A stretch of 64,000 nt of DNA from Candidatus Micrarchaeota archaeon RBG_16_49_10 (GTDB lineage: Archaea > Aenigmatarchaeota > Aenigmatarchaeia > CG10238-14): positions 140,694 to 204,693 of the forward strand of contig MFRS01000003.1 of assembly GCA_001784635.1 (NCBI GenBank). The letters are read 5' to 3'. Below the pieces are notes generated by a model. The model made no database searches. It was not told the origin of the DNA and saw nothing but the letters and a program-made list of their open reading frames with translations. Each line of letters begins with the position of its first letter. The stretch's first letter is position 1. The translations under genes were made by a program, and so were the position numbers. Positions 41,601 to 49,365 of this stretch are shown piece after piece.

Positions 41601-42752
41601 GTTAATTTCACTCTAAGGCCTAGTTACAGAGTTCTTGATTACGGGGGAAGGGAGTCGGTGCTTTTTGAGGACTTCGACGACGAATTGATTTTCGAGATGG
41701 AACCGCCAACACCTCTGTACAGCGAAGAGTTTATTCTACCATCGGATACGACGGTTTTTGATGTCTCGGTGCGCCCTTTGAAGGTAAAGAATTTCGACAA
41801 CACCACCATAAACTCTTTTGACATGGAATTTTTCTATGGTCAATGGCCGGAAAAGAACTTCTGGAGCAGCGAGGCAAGCCTGTTGGATGGTAGAAAGGAG
41901 TTCAAGGTGTTCGTTTCACCGGTAATCTATTTCGAGAATGGTACTACTGTAGTCTTCGAGGAGGTTGAGATCTCTTTCCATTATACATCCCCAGTTGAGA
42001 TTTTGGAGTTGGTTGCCGGAGACATCTATCAAAGCCACAATCAGCGGATAAACTTCACCGTCTTGAGCGGTTTAAACAGTTCAATCTCCATGAACGCGTC
42101 TCTGCTGATCGATAACGGAAACACAAAAACTCTAGAGAAGGCAACTTACCTAATTGAACCGGGCGTCAATAAACTCTCTTACCAATTAAATGGGAATAAT
42201 TATTTAGGCCCATATTCAGTTGCCCTGGGATTGACCAATGAAGATTATAGTATCGGTCCAAAGTACACGCACTTCAATGTGAGTCAAGAACCCAACGCCA
42301 CAACTATTAAAAATTCAACAGAACCTTCAGATGAAAGTCAACCCATTCCCAGTTCCCATTCCAATTTCTCTCTTCCGGTGAAACTTAACAAAGTCCTAAC
42401 TGAACAAAGCTTTATTGAAAGTTTACAGAACTTCTTTGAGAGGTTTTATCTGGAAAAGACGGTTGGAAAAGAGTATTTTCACTATAAGATTCCCGGCAAG
42501 GAGATTTGGGTAGATAGCAACGATGGCGCTACGAAATCATATTTTTATTTTGACGGCAAAGAACTCACTATATACGAATACCCCGGATCGGTGATTTATA
42601 CTTTACAGACATCTGACGGCGAAATGATTTTGGAAAAGAATAGAGGGTCTATCGGAAAGTACGGGGAGGGCAACCTTGCCGTTCTCGAGAGGGATATGGA
42701 ACAGGCTATGAGAAAATACGGGATTGAAGCCAACCGTATCACCGGTAAATAG
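38664..42752 (+). CDS. large secreted surface protein with a C25 (gingipain)-like region
   Basis: 1362 residues. A signal peptide (residues 1-21, ending NISYAWW) is followed by a DUF2341-like beta domain to about 370. Residues about 630-960 resemble C25 peptidases: DVDDDGHLDLSVGRLLG, then GDFLMYSIHEFDWSSWW at the usual His loop, RGAVAAVAIDG and a closing SLKEAKN...LIGDPAL. The usual catalytic Cys site reads IKHDYSSN, with no Cys. Beta-sandwich-like regions follow. Many N-x-S/T sequons (NSTRLV, NGTEIP, NNSHTV) make it a likely AglB target. No C-terminal helix or sorting motif seen. Confidence 0.75.
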   Translation: MKFNRKLFIISYFLLVNISYAWWDESFDYCRELKLKEAAGVRREFEVADIVINTSNWGNQPFENSTRLVTGSCSGNGTEIPSQIYNKTVVAGYLQNFNLVFEANSSEFEQRTYSIYYSSSPKNRTTYNSILAVRQTQSWWVETDIYHFYYSLRSDEGLTVMKFVKDGDRYTNYAGSLGNTPLSILDAGPVGRFNNLSTGPLCFIYQRGNLTENVICRLCKSSPVISCEHTGNSPYSVKNHIFTWLFYGQNSSSLYYRTNLDSSPKPSNIAGYNMLQNFRYGVANTTKGTNFITVITNGTQDYSVDSQWTMINSLVYNDSFGLLLSTNPSITWRKALVAVTNESLDSSFQRTLNYSMAVDHPLDENFTLSGEHQINPKTEIRIKTEPEIIEGEPFDLLVDVQSDSSPLANLSSEDFHFSLGSFPIQKISFDNFLNGSYLFSTSLDFMDFGYKKINLKVNISGEDFFGDAEVLYLMRPGKSLILTGYDYENYTSAVLTGQPVLIYESNREFIDYYIREYQPSEVFQLGTNLALNNSHTVDSLETLHKIFPKIEGSRPTETDYIILSNTADKMSMFSVPYSIIRGGLVINATGSAEETKQILISEISRLHIPDSYIFEKNIFLLLVGTPTFTVDNPLPFGEPLNTDTPYGDVDDDGHLDLSVGRLLGSPESMSFQIEYSKFLQNRKTALLLSSYNIPAKYFDVLTGGGTLEESLGTEMTLRKKGFSVTKIVEKRSDYDELDFSVLQEVKEFFSLFGLLSGKNYEDLFGEAFGSVNSMILLAKAGDFLMYSIHEFDWSSWWNDFLNGQPSYPRHLPVLNEDNLLDNTGKNQIIIYYSKGNSTNWFLPINTTRFETEYKIFDPSNLDFNPAFYYIKHDYSSNIVGKIFDRGAVAAVAIDGQVSELHSGRFATVFFKNFDKPIGVSLKEAKNWNLETSNASEFGRHFCMEEYYKPGLIGDPALSFDPQLILEKTIQPTYESGTFKVNFTLRPSYRVLDYGGRESVLFEDFDDELIFEMEPPTPLYSEEFILPSDTTVFDVSVRPLKVKNFDNTTINSFDMEFFYGQWPEKNFWSSEASLLDGRKEFKVFVSPVIYFENGTTVVFEEVEISFHYTSPVEILELVAGDIYQSHNQRINFTVLSGLNSSISMNASLLIDNGNTKTLEKATYLIEPGVNKLSYQLNGNNYLGPYSVALGLTNEDYSIGPKYTHFNVSQEPNATTIKNSTEPSDESQPIPSSHSNFSLPVKLNKVLTEQSFIESLQNFFERFYLEKTVGKEYFHYKIPGKEIWVDSNDGATKSYFYFDGKELTIYEYPGSVIYTLQTSDGEMILEKNRGSIGKYGEGNLAVLERDMEQAMRKYGIEANRITGK

Positions 42753-42772
42753 AAAAATAAAATAAAAAAAGG

Positions 42773-43969
42773 CTATGTTGGCGTGGTAGTAACTTCTATG
42801 GTTGTTGTTTCGGTATTTTCGGTTGTCGTCTCTTGCAATGTGGTCGTTTCCTGAGGGGTTGTAGTTTCAGTCAGCGTTGTAGTCTCGGTTGTAGTCGTGC
42901 TCTCCGTCGTGGCAGGCTCTGTTGTTGTACTTTCCCCTTCCGCTTCAAGTATCTTTATTGTGGGTTTCAACTTGTACCTGCCGCTGCCCGTCGACACTAC
43001 TGATTTGTCGGCATCGAAGTCGATAGTCACTATTGTGACTTTACCCTCCTCTATGTCGAACTCGTTGACAAGCTTCAAGGACTTGCTTGTAATCTCCAAA
43101 TCGCTCGCCCCTCCTGTAGTCACTATAGTTGCATTGGAAATGTAGAGTCTCACTTGGGTGTACTTCCCGACGCTAAGGTCCTTGGATGCCAGGAACTCCT
43201 TGACGTCCTTTATCTTGAGGAGGTCAAATTCCTTCGGCTCCTCGGTGACTGTTACCCACCCGCTTTCATTTACCGAGTCGTTTTCACTTGCTTTGTGTAC
43301 TTCCACCTTGCTTATTGTCACTAGAACGCTTGTTATATTACCTGATACCGGTTTGTCCGTGATTTGCATCAAAAGCGTGCCTTTTCCTGTCACCACTTTC
43401 CTTTGCGTCGTGCCTACTTGTCCTTTTTTCAATGTCGTGGTCGTGATTTTGAGTGTCGTTCCTACTTTAGGCTCTTCTTCAATTTCCCTGACTCTTTCTT
43501 TAACCTCTTCAGTTTTGTCTATAGCGCTCTGTATGGAATCCTTTGCGGTCTCTGGGACCTTCGCCAAGACCAATTGCAGTACAGCTTTGTGTTTCTCTGT
43601 GGAGTTCTCTATCTCCTTGACAATCTGCGAAACATTCTGCCCTATCCCCTTGGATATGTTGATTTCTTTCTCGGCACTCGAAAGTTCCTTTTCGTACTCC
43701 TCGACAAGCCCCTTGACCCTTTCAGTATTGTTTAAGTATATGGCTTTGGCTTCCCCCAGCCTCTCTTTGGCCAGTCCCAAGTGCATCTTCGCCTTTTCGA
43801 TATGCCTCCAAGTGAAGATCATCTGCGTCTTTTCCCACCCTCTCTTGAGGGCGTAGGCCCAGTGGCCTGGAACCACCTTTGGGGTCGGCAAGTCGTCCTG
43901 CGCAATCGCTAGTATCGGAACCACCAATAGAGCAATCCCGAATAAGACAAGAATTCTTTTGTCAATCAT
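42773..43969 (-). CDS. secreted protein with DUF5667-like and DUF4382-like domains and a Thr-rich tail
   Basis: 398 residues. A signal peptide or anchor (residues 5-23) is followed by a helical DUF5667-like segment (GHWAYALKRGWEKTQMIFTW, KAKMHLGLAKERLGEA). A middle domain GKGTLLMQITDKPVSGNITSVLVTISKVEVH matches DUF4382. The last 50 residues are mostly Thr, Glu and Gln in TTE-type repeats (TETTTPQETTTLQETTT), a typical O-glycosylated stalk. It likely sits at the cell surface. The two domain names are from memory and not tested. Confidence 0.75.
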   Translation of the reverse strand: MIDKRILVLFGIALLVVPILAIAQDDLPTPKVVPGHWAYALKRGWEKTQMIFTWRHIEKAKMHLGLAKERLGEAKAIYLNNTERVKGLVEEYEKELSSAEKEINISKGIGQNVSQIVKEIENSTEKHKAVLQLVLAKVPETAKDSIQSAIDKTEEVKERVREIEEEPKVGTTLKITTTTLKKGQVGTTQRKVVTGKGTLLMQITDKPVSGNITSVLVTISKVEVHKASENDSVNESGWVTVTEEPKEFDLLKIKDVKEFLASKDLSVGKYTQVRLYISNATIVTTGGASDLEITSKSLKLVNEFDIEEGKVTIVTIDFDADKSVVSTGSGRYKLKPTIKILEAEGESTTTEPATTESTTTTETTTLTETTTPQETTTLQETTTENTETTTIEVTTTPT

Positions 43970-44148
43970 ACTGAATTATTAGGTTTGGGTAATTAAGTAT
44001 TTGGCTTAAGCCAGAAAAACAATAGTTCCACCTTATTTAGTTGATGTCCGCCTTCCAGCCAGGGCATGAAATTTTGTTGTTTCTGTTGTTGAAGAAAATG
44101 TGACAATATGTGGATATTTATGAACACACATAAAAGAATACAAAAAGT

Positions 44149-44907
44149 TTATTTTAGGTTTGAAATTTCTTCAGCTTTTTTCCATGTCAAATAAAAATAA
44201 TCACTTAAAGCCGTCGCGAAGTCTTTGTTTTTGATATGAATAATTATCCTATCATCTCTATCTTTGGGGTTAACTATGGTCAAAACCCCCTCTTTCTTAT
44301 CGATTATTGTTATTCTAAAATGTTCTATTGGATAATATTTGACTTCTTCTCCCATTTTCATCTTTTCTATGATAAATTGTTTATTTTCCAAAGAAGTCGC
44401 TAGAATCTTTATTTTCACGCCTCTTTTCATTGCGTTGACTTCTTCACGATGAATACTGAATGGCGCTTTTCTATCAAAAGTGTATATTCCTAACATTTCC
44501 TTTTCGGATCTATAAATCACATCTCGAATTGTATTCCACATTTCACTATATCCGGAAGTTATGGAAATGCTTTCTTCTATCTTGTTTAAAGGTTGAACCC
44601 TTTTTTTAATTGTTTTCACTCTATTCATCAATTCTTCTTCCTGTTTTACTAATTCATCTTTTTTGCTTTCTATATAATTTTTAAGTGCTGTTTCAGGTTT
44701 TATTATTTTGAAGGTTTTTGGTTTTACTGGAATTATGGATATAAGACCCTTTTTTTCCAACTTTTCTAGTATATTGTAGGTTCTCCCATTAGGGACTCTA
44801 CTTTTTTCGGAAATGTCCTTACCTTTCAACGTTTCATATTGCAAAAGCGTAATATACACCTTTATTTCATAATCCGAAAAACCCAACTCTCTCAATATCC
44901 CATCCAT
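44149..44907 (-). CDS. TrmB-family transcriptional regulator
   Basis: 252 residues. The N-terminal winged helix LRELGFSDYEIKVYITLLQYETLKGKDISEKSRVPNGRTYNILEKLEKKGLI is the TrmB signature. The C-terminal part resembles the PLD-like sensor domain (MLGIYTFDRKAPFSIHREEVNAMKRGVKIKIL). TrmB proteins bind sugars and control sugar uptake or metabolism. A/T-rich. It is divergent from a small unknown gene at 44980, sharing a 72-bp promoter region. Confidence 0.9.
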   Translation of the reverse strand: MDGILRELGFSDYEIKVYITLLQYETLKGKDISEKSRVPNGRTYNILEKLEKKGLISIIPVKPKTFKIIKPETALKNYIESKKDELVKQEEELMNRVKTIKKRVQPLNKIEESISITSGYSEMWNTIRDVIYRSEKEMLGIYTFDRKAPFSIHREEVNAMKRGVKIKILATSLENKQFIIEKMKMGEEVKYYPIEHFRITIIDKKEGVLTIVNPKDRDDRIIIHIKNKDFATALSDYFYLTWKKAEEISNLK

Positions 44908-44979
44908 TTACAACTCCTCATAGTTGTTAATAACAAATATAAGTTGTTACTACTATTTAAAGATTACTTTGGTGTTAAT

Positions 44980-45297
44980 ATGAAAAACGTTATTTTAGAA
45001 TTAATTAATGGAGAACAAATTGGTACATTTACTTATGGGACTTTTCATTTCTTAGGAAAATATTCACCTTCAAAAGATTATGGAGATTTTTTTCTTTTTA
45101 CTTCAGGACCAGAAATAGCGGAAAGTGTGCCTTATGAAGATTTTTTAAGAAATTATTCTAAATTTGAACCTCAAATTGGAATGTATCCAGTTAAAATAAG
45201 ATCTCTTGGAAGTTTATGTAGAAAATTAGGAAAAAATCCGATAGCCAGGGTTTATAAAGTTCCAATAGGTTCTATAACGATTGAAAAAAATATTTGA
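44980..45297 (+). CDS. small unknown protein divergent from TrmB-like gene
   Basis: 105 residues from ATG 44980; an earlier in-frame start lies inside the TrmB coding region. The sequence is A/T-rich with a beta-rich start (NVILELINGEQIGTFTYGTFHFLG) and a basic C-terminus. No motif or helix is recognised. Being divergent from TrmB, it may be controlled by it. Confidence 0.55.
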   Translation: MKNVILELINGEQIGTFTYGTFHFLGKYSPSKDYGDFFLFTSGPEIAESVPYEDFLRNYSKFEPQIGMYPVKIRSLGSLCRKLGKNPIARVYKVPIGSITIEKNI

Positions 45298-45420
45298 TTT
45301 CTAATACCCTCATAATGAGAGCTATTTATACTTCTAGCATTGACTGGTCATTAGAAAATGAGGTCAAAACATTCCAGCAGAAACAATAAAAAAAAGGTTC
45401 AAGGGGCGCGACATTTCACC

Positions 45421-46356
45421 TTATTCCAAAAATTCGACATCGTCCACAATACCGTCCCCGTCAACATCAACCCCCCTGACAACGCTGCCTATAATTTTTT
45501 TGTTGAGGGAATTGCCTTCCATGATTTTTTTCGTGTACTTCATCAGCGCAATCACGCCTGCCAAAGACCCAGTGAACCCCTTACCAGCAACAACAAGTAT
45601 CTCCTTCCCTTCTTTGAAAGGGCTTGCTATCCTCGTCACAAACCCTATATACTTGTCCCTGTAGGTGCTCCTTGAGATGCTCGACACTATGTTCCAGTCC
45701 TTCAGCTCCTCCGAGTAGTCGAAGTATATCGGGAGATTCTGGTTCACCTTTTCTGTGACCATGTTGGCCTTTGGCCCGCCAATCAGTATCAGGTTGTTCT
45801 TCAAGTCAGCCTCTTTGGTCTGTGTGTCGAGTTTGTAGATCGGTAGCTCTATGTCTTTCAGGAACTTGCCGAAGAACATCGATAGGTTTATCACACAATA
45901 GCCGTCGGACGAAGGGCATTTGTACTTCCCGTGCAGATCCGGGCTCCCGATTATTATCAGGGAATTTAGTTTCTGGTTCTCGATGAAGGGTTTCAGGAAT
46001 TTGAGCTCGGGGACTTTAGTCTTGAAGTCGTTGATCGCCTCACCGTCATGTATCTTGAACGAGACTGTCGGTGAGACCAGGGAATATATTTTGGCGGTTG
46101 CCCCAACCCTCTCCTCAACCCTGTCTACCCTAATTATCCCTACGGCCTCCAATTTCCTTATGTGGTAATATATCTTCTGCTCATGCTCCTTCAGCCTCCT
46201 CGCTATGTCCATAGCGCACATAGGGTACTTGGCTAGTTCCTTCAAGATTTTGTGGCTAAGGTCGCTTGACATGACTGAAAGCGCCTTTGGGGTTTTCATC
46301 AGCAGGGTCTCGTACGCCTGCTGGCCGTTTTCCGAATCGTCGACGTAGAATTTCAT
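45421..46356 (-). CDS. ArsR-like winged helix fused to an S-layer-like domain
   Basis: 311 residues. Residues about 25-90 are a winged helix: LSHKILKELAKYPMCAMDIARRLKEHEQKIYYHIRKLEAVGIIRV. The rest resembles the outer domain of archaeal S-layer proteins: ILIGGPKANMVTEKVNQNLPIYF and GFVTRIASPFKEGKEILVVAGKGFTGSLAGVIALMKY. The C-terminus DVDGDGIVDDVEFLE is EF-hand/dockerin-like. No signal peptide or helix is visible, so the S-layer-like part appears cytoplasmic. A DNA-binding regulator with a ligand domain of S-layer origin is inferred. Confidence 0.75.
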   Translation of the reverse strand: MKFYVDDSENGQQAYETLLMKTPKALSVMSSDLSHKILKELAKYPMCAMDIARRLKEHEQKIYYHIRKLEAVGIIRVDRVEERVGATAKIYSLVSPTVSFKIHDGEAINDFKTKVPELKFLKPFIENQKLNSLIIIGSPDLHGKYKCPSSDGYCVINLSMFFGKFLKDIELPIYKLDTQTKEADLKNNLILIGGPKANMVTEKVNQNLPIYFDYSEELKDWNIVSSISRSTYRDKYIGFVTRIASPFKEGKEILVVAGKGFTGSLAGVIALMKYTKKIMEGNSLNKKIIGSVVRGVDVDGDGIVDDVEFLE

Positions 46357-46508
46357 ACGTTATAAAATGAATTTTAACATTAAAATACTTTTTTTATATG
46401 TTATGCCTTAATTTAGCTTTATTTGAACTCTTCGTTTTCACGGTTTAAAAGTGGTTTTTAGGCTTGTTTTTTATATCTGGATGCCAAATAAGATTACAGG
46501 GAAGAGAA

Positions 46509-46555
46509 GGAGGCAAACCCCCAAGAGGTCATCTTAAGTGTAAATTTGCGCCTCC
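46509..46555 (+). ncRNA. structured RNA candidate (hairpin followed by a T-run)
   Basis: GGAGGCAAA at 46509-46517 pairs with TTTGC-GCCTCC at 46545-46555, with a two-base bulge. AAGA/TCTT forms an inner stem. A T-rich run (46566-46580) follows on the plus strand, and a TATA-like TTTTTTATAT lies about 30 bases upstream. This could be a small RNA ending near 46580, or a hairpin at the end of argS. No known RNA family is recognised. Confidence 0.35.
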
Positions 46556-46590
46556 GACCCCGGCCCACTTTTTCTTTTTTTCTGAAAGAT

Positions 46591-48405
46591 TCACATGATT
46601 TCCGGAGTCTCTATTCCCAAGAGGTCAAGACAATTCTTCAGCGTCACTTTGAAGGCCTCTGTCAGCGTGAGCCTGAAGTCCCTAAGTTCCCCTTCCGATT
46701 TTATGACAGGGCACGCATGGTAGAATGTACTGAAAGTCTCGGCCAGGTCATATGCATAATCCGCAATCAGATTGGGCTTGTACTCGACGGTCGATTTTCC
46801 CACAACCTCCGGGAAACCCACCAGCTTCTTCACAAGCATGCCTTCCTCCGGAGCAAGGTTATCCACCTTAAAAATCTTCTTGAAGCTACCTGCCTTTTCG
46901 AGAATTTTACCCGCTCTAACATGCGCATACTGGAGATAAGGACTGGAATCCCCTTCAAAGGATAGTGACTCCTCAACATCGAACGAAATTTCTTTCGTTG
47001 TGCTTATTTTCAACATAGAGTATTTTACTGCCCCTATGGCCACCATCTCAGAAATCTTATCCATCTCCTTTTCAGAGTAGCCCCTGTCTTTCAAAACTCC
47101 TTTAAGTTTGCTCTTCGCCTCGTTCATTATGTCCTCGGCCACGACAACATTCCCCAGTCTCGATGACATCTTCCCTTCCTTCAGCCTTACCCATCCATAC
47201 ACCAGATGGAACTGCCTGTCCTTGAATTTTTGCGGATCCAACAACTCCTCAACCTTGAAGGTAACCTTGAAGAAGCTCGACTGCTCTGGCCCGACCACAT
47301 GCAAACACTTCTCTATCTTGCCGAACTCCGAGAATTCCATCTGCGCTAGCTTCAGCTCTTTGGCCTCGTATGTAGGTAGCCCCATGTTGTTCACAAAAAC
47401 CCTCTTATCTAACCCGTACGGCTCCCCGTCAAATATTATGGCCCCCTCGCTTTTTTTGAGAACGCCCTTTCTCTCAGCCTCGTTCGCAAGGTCAACACCG
47501 GCCAGGCACTCGCTTTCGAAGTAATAACGGTCGAAGTGGCTGTAGACCCTTCTGTACACCTTCTCAAAATGCTCAAGGCTCCATAATCTAGTCCTTTTCC
47601 AAATCATGTAAACCTTGTCGATGTCCACACCCTTCCCCTGGACGAACTTCAAATAATCGGTCGAACCGGGCTCAAGGCCCCTCTCCTCCTTGTTGAACCT
47701 CTGGGCCGAGGCATAGACGAGGGAGTTCATATCATTTATCGCGGACTTCGCCTTGTCGTTCTCCTCGTAAGCCTTGCTGCCCGCCGCATAACACTTGCCC
47801 AGAAAGGCCATTTTTTCCTCTATTGTTTTGAGGCCGTTCAGGACTTCCTCATAATTTTCCGTGTTCAGTATTCCGTACAGGCATTTCGCTATATGGAGGC
47901 CCACATCCCCCTGGTAGTTCACCCTTATCACCTCATGGCCGGTGAACTCAAAAATCCTGACCATGGCCTCGCCTATCGATATGTTCCTTAGATGCCCTAT
48001 ATGGAAGAGCTTGTGGGTGTTGGGGTGCGCGAATTCCACCATGTATTTCTTCCCCTTTCCCATATCGGACGAGCCGTAATGGTTTTTCTTATTCAGGATT
48101 TCCTTCAGGGTCATTTGGGACAGCTTCCCAAGGGACAGATAGAAGTTTATGTACCCGCCTTTGACAGCCACCCTTTCAATGACCGAGCCCTTCGGGACTT
48201 TAATCCCGTTGGCAATCTCCTGGGCTATGTGGTTCGGGGACTTCTTCAACTCCTTCGAGAGCGAGAATGAGATGTTGCATGCTATGTCGCCCATCTCAGG
48301 GTTCGGTGGCACCTCGAGCGTGCTGGCGATGTCGCGCGACTCGATAAGATCGATGCCTTCCAGAACCCCAACTATTTCGGACTTTATCATTTCGTTTATG
48401 GTCAT
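46591..48405 (-). CDS. argS: arginyl-tRNA synthetase
   Basis: 604 residues. An N-terminal additional domain is followed by class I motif HKLFHIGHLRNISIGEA (HIGH) and, near residue 410, VRLKEGKMSSRLGNVV (KMSS-like, as in many ArgRS). The C-terminal DALR anticodon-binding domain has YLQYAHVRAGKILEKAG and the closing TLKNCLDLLGIETPEIM. It charges tRNA-Arg and needs the tRNA present for activation. Start ATG at 48405, 9 bp after the CruF-like gene stop. Confidence 0.97.
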   Translation of the reverse strand: MTINEMIKSEIVGVLEGIDLIESRDIASTLEVPPNPEMGDIACNISFSLSKELKKSPNHIAQEIANGIKVPKGSVIERVAVKGGYINFYLSLGKLSQMTLKEILNKKNHYGSSDMGKGKKYMVEFAHPNTHKLFHIGHLRNISIGEAMVRIFEFTGHEVIRVNYQGDVGLHIAKCLYGILNTENYEEVLNGLKTIEEKMAFLGKCYAAGSKAYEENDKAKSAINDMNSLVYASAQRFNKEERGLEPGSTDYLKFVQGKGVDIDKVYMIWKRTRLWSLEHFEKVYRRVYSHFDRYYFESECLAGVDLANEAERKGVLKKSEGAIIFDGEPYGLDKRVFVNNMGLPTYEAKELKLAQMEFSEFGKIEKCLHVVGPEQSSFFKVTFKVEELLDPQKFKDRQFHLVYGWVRLKEGKMSSRLGNVVVAEDIMNEAKSKLKGVLKDRGYSEKEMDKISEMVAIGAVKYSMLKISTTKEISFDVEESLSFEGDSSPYLQYAHVRAGKILEKAGSFKKIFKVDNLAPEEGMLVKKLVGFPEVVGKSTVEYKPNLIADYAYDLAETFSTFYHACPVIKSEGELRDFRLTLTEAFKVTLKNCLDLLGIETPEIM

Positions 48406-48414
48406 ACGCTCTAA

Positions 48415-49260
48415 CTATCTTTTAATTCTTGACCTTAAAATAACTAAAACCTCGACAAACACGAGGGATAGGAACGCCATTGTAAACAAGACCCCCTCAC
48501 CGTAAAAGTTTATCAGGCCGTAGAAACCGAACAGGTAAAACGGCACACGAACCAGCCAGTCTATATTTTCGCTCGTCTTCGGCTTCCCACCCTTCCTTAT
48601 GAACAATAGCGATAACAATGCCAACAGAACTACAAGGAGCATTTCGTAAGACTTGGTAAGGTAGCTTGAAACTGGCTCTATAAGGGCGAAGGCTAGAAAA
48701 ACCAGGAGGTAGGCTCCGAATGTCGAAAACACAAGGAGAGGGTACCTTAGCCTTTCATTCATCTTGGCGCTGGTAAGCTTCCTGTACATGAGGGAGAAGA
48801 AGAAAGTCACCAGGAACCATCCCATATAGTTGTTGGCGGGGACGCCGAACCACCCTTCATGGAAGCTATAACCCCTCCAATACCAGAAGCCAAACCTTAT
48901 GGCGAAGACGTCGATGGCCAGATCGACCAGCAGCACCAGGAGGGCGTCTACAAAAGGTTTTGAACTTTCCTTTACACCCAGGCTGTTCGTGAGAAAATAC
49001 GCCGAATAAATCAGGGAAGCCCATGAAAAAGCGACGAAAATCGGCAAATCGCCGATAAACAAATGGAAGCCTTGGCTGTAATAGTACCCCGCAGGCTTAT
49101 TCGCCGAGAGCATCATGTTCAAATTCTCGAATAGTATCGAATAGAGAAACACGATGAACAGCAGGAAAACGTATTTCTTCCCTTTTTTAAAGGCGTGGAT
49201 GAGGCAGGCCATGAATATCAGAAAGGTCCCAAATTCCACCGCGAGCATCAGACTTGCCAT
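48415..49260 (-). CDS. CruF-like carotenoid biosynthesis membrane protein (DUF422)
   Basis: 281 residues with seven to eight helices. The motifs FENLNMMLSANKPAGYYYSQG, IDVFAIRFGFWYWRG and WFGVPANNYMGWF match DUF422/CruF, bacterioruberin or carotenoid hydratase. In haloarchaea CruF converts bisanhydrobacterioruberin to bacterioruberin. No other carotenoid gene lies in this window, so the actual role is uncertain; an unlinked pathway may exist elsewhere. Confidence 0.85.
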   Translation of the reverse strand: MASLMLAVEFGTFLIFMACLIHAFKKGKKYVFLLFIVFLYSILFENLNMMLSANKPAGYYYSQGFHLFIGDLPIFVAFSWASLIYSAYFLTNSLGVKESSKPFVDALLVLLVDLAIDVFAIRFGFWYWRGYSFHEGWFGVPANNYMGWFLVTFFFSLMYRKLTSAKMNERLRYPLLVFSTFGAYLLVFLAFALIEPVSSYLTKSYEMLLVVLLALLSLLFIRKGGKPKTSENIDWLVRVPFYLFGFYGLINFYGEGVLFTMAFLSLVFVEVLVILRSRIKR

Positions 49261-49365
49261 ACAGAAAGAGATTTAAATTGCAACTTTTAATTATCTTTTC
49301 AATGTTCAGAAGAGAGACGCCTTAAACCTAATTCTGCTAACGTCTAGTCTTCAGAGGTGATTATC

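Noticed and set aside
42773..42945. Repeats as a CRISPR array
   Set aside because: The repeats are 3-6 bp, not regularly spaced, and encode a Thr-rich protein tail. No other regular repeat-spacer pattern was seen in the window.
44110..44145. Inverted repeat TATGTG/CACATA after the TrmB-like gene
   Set aside because: Short and in A/T-rich sequence; could be an operator or terminator, but nothing ties it to either.
45315..45389. 24-codon plus-strand frame starting MRAIYTSS
   Set aside because: Too short and without conserved features or ribosome site to call a gene.
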